Origin: DATJSJ01 sp035504175
GTDB taxonomy: Bacteria > Pseudomonadota > Alphaproteobacteria > Acetobacterales > Acetobacteraceae
Length of the DNA: 9,531 bases
Assembly: GCA_035504175.1 (NCBI GenBank)
Contig: DATJSJ010000071.1
Coordinates: 1 to 9,531 of the forward strand
Direction: 5' to 3'
This document shows, one piece after another, positions 5,857 through 9,531 of the stretch. The first letter of the stretch is position 1. Each line of letters starts with the position of its first letter. A model generated the notes under the pieces. It made no database searches, was not told the DNA's origin, and saw only the letters and a program-made list of their open reading frames with translations. A program made the translations under genes and the position numbers.

Positions 5857-7409
5857 CCGATCGTCCCGGCGCTCGCCGCCGCTCCCTGGTTCGCGCAGGC
5901 GACCAGCCGCTCCTCGGTCGCGTCATGGCGGAGGAAATCGCCCGTCACCCGGCCGCCCGCCATCACCACGATCCGGTCCGCCACCGCCATCACCTCCTTG
6001 AGGTCGGAGGTCGCGAACATCACGCCGAGCCCGTCGGCACCCAGGCGCCGCATGGTGCGGAACACCTCGGCCTTGGCGCCGACATCGATCCCCCGGCCGG
6101 GCTCGTCCAGCAGCAGCAGGCGCGGGCGGGTCAGCAACGCCTTGCCGATCACCACCTTCTGCTGGTTGCCGCCCGACAGCGCCGTCACCTCCACGTCGGG
6201 CGACGAGACCTTGATCAGCAGCTCGCGGATCGTCCGCGCCACCGCCCCGCGCTCCCGCGCCCCGTCGATCGCCAGCCCGCGCAGATACTGCCACAGACTG
6301 GCGAGCGTGAGATTGGCCGCGACGGACAGGCTCTGCACCAGCCCCTCGCGTTGCCGGTCCTCCGGCACCAAGGCGACGCCGCGGCGGATGCGGGCGGCGA
6401 TCGGCAGCCCGGCCAGCTCCTGCCCGGCCAGCCGCACCGAACCCTCGGCGTCCGGCTGCGCCCCGATGATCACCTCGAACAGTTCCGACCGGCCGGCGCC
6501 GAGCAGCCCGTACAGGCCCACCACCTCCCCGGGTGCCACGGCGAGCGTCACGCCATCGACCAGGAACCCGCCATGCGGGTTGCGCAGCGTCACCCGCTCG
6601 AGCGCGAGCAGCGGCGCGGCGTCGGAGCGGGTCGCCGCTTGCGTCGCCGGTGCCTCGATCGTGCCGACCATCTGCTGGATCAGCCAGGGGATGTCGACGT
6701 CGCGCATCTCCGCCCGCGCCTGCAGCCGGCCATCGCGCAGCACCGTCACGGTGTCGCCGATCCGCACCAGCTCCTCCAGCCGGTGCGAGATGTAGACGAT
6801 CGCCACCCCGGCCGCCTTCAGCTCGGCGATGACGCGGAACAGGATTTCCACTTCCGTCGCCGACAGCGCCGAGGTCGGCTCGTCCATGATCAGGATGCGC
6901 GCATCCTGCGCCAGCGCCTTGGCGATCTCGACGATCTGCTGCTGCGCGATCCGCAGGTCACCGACCAGCGCGTCCGGCTCGATCGCATGCTCCAGCCGGC
7001 GCATCAGCGCCCGCGCCTTGGCCGCATGGTCGCCCGTGTCGATGTCGATCCCGAGCCGCACCGACGGGTGGCCGAGGAAGATGTTCTCGGCGACGCTCAG
7101 GTTCGGGCAGAGATTGAGCTCCTGGAACACGATGCCGATGCCGTGCGAAGCGGCATCGTTCACCGAGGCGAAGCTCACCCCCCGTCCATCGAGCCACAGC
7201 CGTCCGGAATCCGGCTGCTCCACCCCGGCCAGGATCTTCATCAGCGTCGACTTGCCGGCGCCATTCTCGCCGACCAGCACGTTGACCGCGCCGCGTCGCA
7301 CCTCGAAATCGACCGCGTGCAGCGCGATCGTGCCGGGATAGGCTTTGCCGATCTGCTCCGCCCGCAGCACCACCGCATCCGGCGCCGCGGCGCTGGCCGC
7401 AACGCTCAC
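5853..7409 (-). CDS. RbsA/MglA-like sugar ABC transporter ATPase with two nucleotide-binding domains
   Basis: This 518-residue cytosolic ATPase powers the importer and has two fused ABC domains, the standard size for CUT2 systems. Domain 1 has Walker A GENGAGKST (47-55), Q-loop Gln96 (VFQE), signature-like LRIAQQQ (152-158), Walker B ILIMDEP (172-178) and switch His209. Domain 2 has the degenerate Walker A GLLGAGRSEL (301-310), the classical signature LSGGNQQ (411-417) and Walker B LLLLDEP (431-437). In place of the switch His it has ATSDLKE. This asymmetry is normal for RbsA/MglA: one ATP site is built from domain 1 Walker A and domain 2 signature. The start is a GTG overlapping the DUF2291 stop as GTGA, and the 3' end overlaps the permease start as ATGA, so the genes are tightly coupled. 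No disabling change was seen. Confidence 0.97.
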   Translation of the reverse strand: MSVAASAAAPDAVVLRAEQIGKAYPGTIALHAVDFEVRRGAVNVLVGENGAGKSTLMKILAGVEQPDSGRLWLDGRGVSFASVNDAASHGIGIVFQELNLCPNLSVAENIFLGHPSVRLGIDIDTGDHAAKARALMRRLEHAIEPDALVGDLRIAQQQIVEIAKALAQDARILIMDEPTSALSATEVEILFRVIAELKAAGVAIVYISHRLEELVRIGDTVTVLRDGRLQARAEMRDVDIPWLIQQMVGTIEAPATQAATRSDAAPLLALERVTLRNPHGGFLVDGVTLAVAPGEVVGLYGLLGAGRSELFEVIIGAQPDAEGSVRLAGQELAGLPIAARIRRGVALVPEDRQREGLVQSLSVAANLTLASLWQYLRGLAIDGARERGAVARTIRELLIKVSSPDVEVTALSGGNQQKVVIGKALLTRPRLLLLDEPGRGIDVGAKAEVFRTMRRLGADGLGVMFATSDLKEVMAVADRIVVMAGGRVTGDFLRHDATEERLVACANQGAAASAGTIG

Positions 7410-8107
7410 GGCGTTGCGCCGACCGGGCGCAGCTCGACCGCGGTGAGCTGCGGTGGCGAGGTGCCGGACATCGCCCCCGCGAAGGCGACGTGCGCCCCCG
7501 GCACCAGCTTGGCCACGTCCAGGCCGGTGCGTGCCGCCGCGGTGGCGCGGTCGTTCAGCTCGCGCGAGATCTGCGCGAACTGGATCTGGTTCACCACCTG
7601 GTCGAAGGAGACGAAGGGCAGGGCATCACGCAACGCCGTGCCGAAGATCACCGGCCCGATCTGCACCACCAGGTCATGCCCGCCGACATCGAGATCGAGC
7701 GTCGCATGCCGCAGCCTGATCTCCGCCGTCTTGATCGTGCCCTCGCCGTGCACGACGAAATTCCACGGCCCGTCCTCGGCCTTGGAGCGATGCCCGTAGC
7801 GCTTGCCGGCCGCATCCGGGTTCTGCGCCAGCGCCGCGAGCACCGTCGCCGCGTCCGCCGCATGGTCGTGGACCAGCGGCAGCACGCGCGAGGCCCAGAT
7901 GGACGTGACGAAGCCCTTGGCCTCGAACACCGGATTGCCGGCGAGATCGGTCTTCGCCACCTGCCGGTCCGGCACCACGGTCACGCCGCGCGACAGAAGG
8001 AGCAGCGCGACCACCGTCACCGCCGTGCCGATCAGCACGCCGCGCCGGCGCCGCAGTCCGGACGGCGCGGCGGGGCCGCCTGCAGTCGTGACCGACCCCG
8101 CCGCCAC
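7406..8107 (-). CDS. DUF2291 family protein with N-terminal membrane anchor
   Basis: This 233-residue protein matches the DUF2291 family (PF10054), found beside RbsABC-type importers and usually described as a periplasmic lipoprotein. Visible family blocks are FVTSIWASRVLPLV, LAALAQNPDAAGKRYGHR, PWNFVVHGEGTI, VQIGPVIFGTALRDALPFVS and the following NQIQFAQISRELNDRA. The function is unknown; an accessory role in solute capture is inference. After a basic stretch (LRRRRG) comes one hydrophobic segment (GVLIGTAVTVVALLLL). There is no cysteine there or anywhere in the protein, so this member looks like a signal-anchored periplasmic protein rather than a lipoprotein. I chose the GTG at 8107, 17 bases after the binding-protein stop with a G-run 6 bases upstream. 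The ATG at 8185 would overlap the previous gene by about 60 bases and lacks family similarity. Its stop overlaps the ATPase GTG. Confidence 0.88.
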   Translation of the reverse strand: MAAGSVTTAGGPAAPSGLRRRRGVLIGTAVTVVALLLLSRGVTVVPDRQVAKTDLAGNPVFEAKGFVTSIWASRVLPLVHDHAADAATVLAALAQNPDAAGKRYGHRSKAEDGPWNFVVHGEGTIKTAEIRLRHATLDLDVGGHDLVVQIGPVIFGTALRDALPFVSFDQVVNQIQFAQISRELNDRATAAARTGLDVAKLVPGAHVAFAGAMSGTSPPQLTAVELRPVGATP

Positions 8108-8124
8108 CGTCCGCCCCCCGATCC

Positions 8125-9069
8125 TTACTGTGCCAGCGAGAAGTTGTTCAGCTTCGACGCGTTCGCCTTGGTGATCAGCGTGCAATCGACGAGCTGCTTC
8201 TCCGGCTTGCCGGTCGAACCCGTGCGCAGGTACTGATCCGCCTCGTCGACCGCCATCCTGGCGATCTCGCTGATCGGCTGCAGCACCGTCGCGTCCATCT
8301 TGCCGGCCAGGATCGCGTCGCGCGCGTCATTGCTGCCGTCGAGTCCGACCACGATCACCTTGGTCTTGCCCGCGGCCTGCAGGGCGGCCGAGGCGCCAAG
8401 CGCCATCGTATCGTTGCCCGCGATCACCCCCTCGAGATCCGGATGCGCCTGCAGGATCGATTCCATCTTCGAGTAGGCCTCGGTCTGGATCCAGTCGGCG
8501 CTTTCGCGCGCGACCATCTTCAGGTCCGGGTACTGATCGAGCACGTCGTGATAGCCCTTGGAGCGCACGCCGGCATTGGTGTCCGCCTCGCGCCCGACCA
8601 GTTCGACGTAGCGGCCCTTCTCGCCCAGCGCGCGGACGAATTCCTGCGCCCCGAGCGTCGCGCCCTGGTAGTTGTTCGACACGATCTGCGCCACGGCGAC
8701 GCCGGTCTTGTTGATCTCGCGATCGACCAGGAAGGACGGGATCCCCGCCTTCTTCGCCTTCTCCACCGCGGCGATCGAGGCATCGGCGCCGGCATTGTCG
8801 AGAATGATCGCCGCCGCCTTGCGCGCGATCACGTTGTCGATCTCCTGATCCTGCTTGGCCGCGTCGTCATCGTTCGACATCACCAGCGTGGTGTAGCCGA
8901 GCTTCTTCGCCTCCGTGTCGGCGGAATGGGCGACCTGGACGAAAAACGGATTGTTCAGCGACGCCGTGATGATGGCGATGAGCTTGCCATTGCCCTGCGC
9001 ACGCGCCGGCATTGTGCCGGCCGCGGCCAGCGCGATCGTCGCGGCTCCGACGAGATGAAACAGCTTCAC
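8125..9069 (-). CDS. RbsB-like sugar-binding periplasmic protein (Peripla_BP_4)
   Basis: This 314-residue periplasmic binding protein is the first gene of the importer operon. Residues 1-24 are a Sec signal peptide (MKLFH, hydrophobic core, likely ARA|Q cleavage). Compared by eye with E. coli RbsB, most ribose contacts are kept: the ASLNNPFF block (Ser, Asn, two Phe), LVDRE (Asp89, Arg90), AGVRSKG (Arg141), GNDTMALG (Asn190), GLDGSND (Asp215) and VLQP (Gln235). Two contacts differ: Asn64 aligns with Asp (ILDNAGAD) and Phe164 with Trp (ADWIQ). The ligand is therefore probably a pentose or a related polyol or sugar acid. The start is a GTG with GGAGGA 8 bases upstream. DUF2291, ATPase and permease follow, making a complete importer. 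The usual RbsK/RbsD partners are absent; a four-carbon acid-sugar kinase lies upstream instead. Confidence 0.95.
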   Translation of the reverse strand: MKLFHLVGAATIALAAAGTMPARAQGNGKLIAIITASLNNPFFVQVAHSADTEAKKLGYTTLVMSNDDDAAKQDQEIDNVIARKAAAIILDNAGADASIAAVEKAKKAGIPSFLVDREINKTGVAVAQIVSNNYQGATLGAQEFVRALGEKGRYVELVGREADTNAGVRSKGYHDVLDQYPDLKMVARESADWIQTEAYSKMESILQAHPDLEGVIAGNDTMALGASAALQAAGKTKVIVVGLDGSNDARDAILAGKMDATVLQPISEIARMAVDEADQYLRTGSTGKPEKQLVDCTLITKANASKLNNFSLAQ

Positions 9070-9077
9070 CTTGGATC

Positions 9078-9083
9078 TCCTCC
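9078..9083 (-). promoter_or_regulatory. Ribosome binding site for the RbsB-like protein
   Basis: On the minus strand GGAGGA stands 8 bases before the GTG start at 9069. It is a strong site that supports a GTG start with no nearby in-frame alternative. Confidence 0.7.
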
Positions 9084-9102
9084 CCCGTTCTTTGGCTGCG
9101 GC

Positions 9103-9141
9103 TCTGAGCGTGTCAGCAGCTCATCACACCAGTCTGAGTGT
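9103..9141. promoter_or_regulatory. Candidate operator: TGAG/CTCA array upstream of the importer operon
   Basis: TGAGC (9105-9109) and GCTCA (9119-9123) form an inverted repeat with a 9-base spacer. CTCA (9120-9123) also pairs with TGAG (9135-9138). TCTGAG(C/T)GT occurs as a direct repeat at 9103-9111 and 9133-9141, 30 bases or about three helical turns apart. The array covers the candidate -10 and the early transcript, as a repressor site would. No regulator gene is in the window. Confidence 0.3.
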
Positions 9142-9149
9142 TGCGTCAA
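9121..9149 (-). promoter_or_regulatory. Candidate promoter for the importer operon
   Basis: On the minus strand TTGACG (9149-9144) is a good -35 box. It is followed after 17 bases by TGATGA (9126-9121), which is a poor -10 match. It lies about 52 bases before the RbsB-like start, in the only gap upstream of the operon. The -35 box and spacing are the only real support. Confidence 0.3.
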
Positions 9150-9169
9150 GCCTTGGGCGAGTCAATCAG

Positions 9170-9221
9170 GAAGGCCAGGGCTCCGCCCTGGACCCGCCGG
9201 GGCCGTACGGCCCCGGACCCC
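9170..9221 (+). repeat. Double-hairpin GC-rich repeat, copy B
   Basis: It has the same layout as copy A. Hairpin 1 is CCAGGGC/GCCCTGG (9175-9181 with 9185-9191, loop TCC), then a GACCC linker, then hairpin 2, the palindrome CCGGGGCCGTACGGCCCCGG (9197-9216), identical to copy A, and ACCCC. Hairpin 1 differs from copy A at paired positions so that the stem is kept, which suggests selection on structure. It lies between the kinase stop and the importer operon start. Confidence 0.85.
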
Positions 9222-9222
9222 T

Positions 9223-9234
9223 TGACTTAAGTCA
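9223..9234. repeat. 12-base palindrome at the centre of the inverted repeat pair; supplies the kinase stop codon
   Basis: TGACTTAAGTCA is a perfect palindrome between copies B and C, making the whole 9170-9297 block an imperfect inverted repeat. Read on the minus strand, its second half gives the TGA that ends the kinase gene. Confidence 0.75.
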
Positions 9235-9531
9235 TGCGGGTCTGGGGGCGCCTGCCCCCAGCGGGGGGTCCAGGGGGGCGGAGCCCCCCTGGCCTTTCAC
9301 CTTCCCAAACACATCATCCCCGCCCATCTGCCCGCCCTTCAAGATGACCTCGACCGCACCCCCCTCACGCCGGTAAGCCCGGCAGAGCGGCGCCCCCGGC
9401 ACCACGGGCGCGATCGCCTCCAGCGCCGCGACGCCCAGTGCCTGCGTCACCTCGCCCGAGGTATCGCCGCCCGCCACCGCCACCCGCGTGACGCCGGCGC
9501 GCGGCAGGGCCCGCGCCAGCACCGCGCCGAG
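9232..9531 (-). CDS. Four-carbon acid-sugar kinase (OtnK/DUF1537 family), C-terminal part, 5' end outside the window
   Basis: These are the last 99 residues of a kinase of the OtnK/DtnK type, which phosphorylates four-carbon sugar acids such as threonate or erythronate before aldol cleavage. The frame is open through the right edge, so the start is beyond 9531. The nucleotide-binding C-terminal domain (PF17042-like) shows TRVAVAGGDTSGEVTQALGV, whose GGDTSG motif is diagnostic, then PVVPGAPLCRA and VILKGGQMGGDDVF, matching the usual LKSGNFG...DFF ending. The normal family end should fall at FGKVK. The remaining residues (KGQGG through RPA) are read from repeat copy C and look like an acquired tail. 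It is transcribed towards the RbsB-like operon, whose start is 162 bases downstream. This makes a joint role in uptake and phosphorylation of a short sugar acid or polyol plausible but unproven. Confidence 0.88.
   Translation of the reverse strand, partial: LGAVLARALPRAGVTRVAVAGGDTSGEVTQALGVAALEAIAPVVPGAPLCRAYRREGGAVEVILKGGQMGGDDVFGKVKGQGGSAPLDPPLGAGAPRPA
9238..9297 (-). repeat. Double-hairpin GC-rich repeat, copy C (inverted, inside a coding region)
   Basis: Read on the minus strand it follows the same plan: AAAGG, hairpin 1 CCAGGGGGGC/GCCCCCCTGG (9283-9292 with 9270-9279, loop TCC), a GACCCC linker and hairpin 2 CTGGGGGC/GCCCCCAG (9254-9261 with 9242-9249). Hairpin 2 differs in sequence from copies A and B but keeps pairing. 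It faces copy B across the palindrome and encodes the last residues of the kinase. Confidence 0.8.

Noticed and set aside
4096..6795. 899-codon plus-strand frame across the YeiH, permease and ATPase genes
   Set aside because: This is the longest open frame in the window but it is antisense to three well-supported genes and crosses repeat A. Its Arg/Ala/Asp/Gln-rich, domain-free product is typical of high-GC antisense frames.
5925..7799. 624-codon plus-strand frame over the RbsA-like ATPase and DUF2291 gene
   Set aside because: It is antisense to genes with intact Walker, signature and DUF2291 blocks and has no plausible domain of its own.
8108..8185. ATG start at 8185 for the DUF2291 protein
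   Set aside because: It would overlap the binding-protein gene by about 60 bases and add residues outside the family. The GTG at 8107 sits just after that gene's stop.
9071..9376. Plus-strand frame of 101 codons over the promoter region and repeats
   Set aside because: It runs through the candidate promoter, repeats B and C and the antisense of the kinase, and has no domain or ribosome binding site.

Overview
The window is a very GC-rich, densely coding stretch of an alphaproteobacterial chromosome. The gene families are CUT2 sugar ABC importers, a DUF2291 protein and a DUF1537-type acid-sugar kinase. Together with GC-rich double-hairpin intergenic repeats (core CCGGGGCCGTACGGCCCCGG), they suggest Rhodospirillales, possibly Acetobacteraceae. 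That placement is inference from style and was not searched.

Left half, plus strand (1-3470). This is the distal part of an operon for a rhamnose/AI-2-type (RhaPQS/LsrCDB-like) importer. It holds the C-terminal end of one permease (1-363), a second permease (485-1486) and a RhaS-like periplasmic binding protein with a twin-arginine-like signal (1537-2544). Two small cytosolic proteins follow: an antibiotic-biosynthesis-monooxygenase (ABM/YgiN) fold protein (2564-2872) and a VOC/glyoxalase-fold protein (2943-3470). No ATPase is visible, so it presumably lies upstream. Strong hairpins sit between permease 1 and permease 2 and between the ABM and VOC genes. They may adjust the relative expression of the cistrons.

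Middle, minus strand (3522-4616). A YeiH/UPF0324 (PF03601) membrane protein, a family annotated as putative sulfate exporters, converges on the VOC gene. Its upstream region carries one copy (A) of the double-hairpin repeat.

Right half, minus strand (9069 down to 4789). This is a complete, tightly coupled four-gene CUT2 importer operon in the order RbsB-like binding protein, DUF2291 protein, RbsA-like double ATPase, RbsC-like permease. The last junctions are 4-base GTGA and ATGA overlaps. The binding protein keeps most ribose-site residues of E. coli RbsB but differs at two positions, suggesting a pentose, tetrose or polyol ligand. The DUF2291 protein lacks the lipobox cysteine expected for its family.

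Right edge, minus strand (9531 down to 9232). This is the C-terminal end of a four-carbon acid-sugar kinase (OtnK/DUF1537). Its last 21 codons and stop lie inside one arm of an inverted pair of the same repeat (copies B and C around the palindrome TGACTTAAGTCA). The kinase lies upstream of, and in the same direction as, the importer operon. This suggests uptake and phosphorylation of a short-chain sugar, polyol or sugar acid.

No tRNA, rRNA, CRISPR array or transposase was seen, and no gene-free stretch exceeds 300 bases. The main gaps are 364-484 (two hairpins), 2873-2942 (one hairpin), 4617-4788 (repeat A) and 9070-9231 (candidate promoter/operator plus repeat B).
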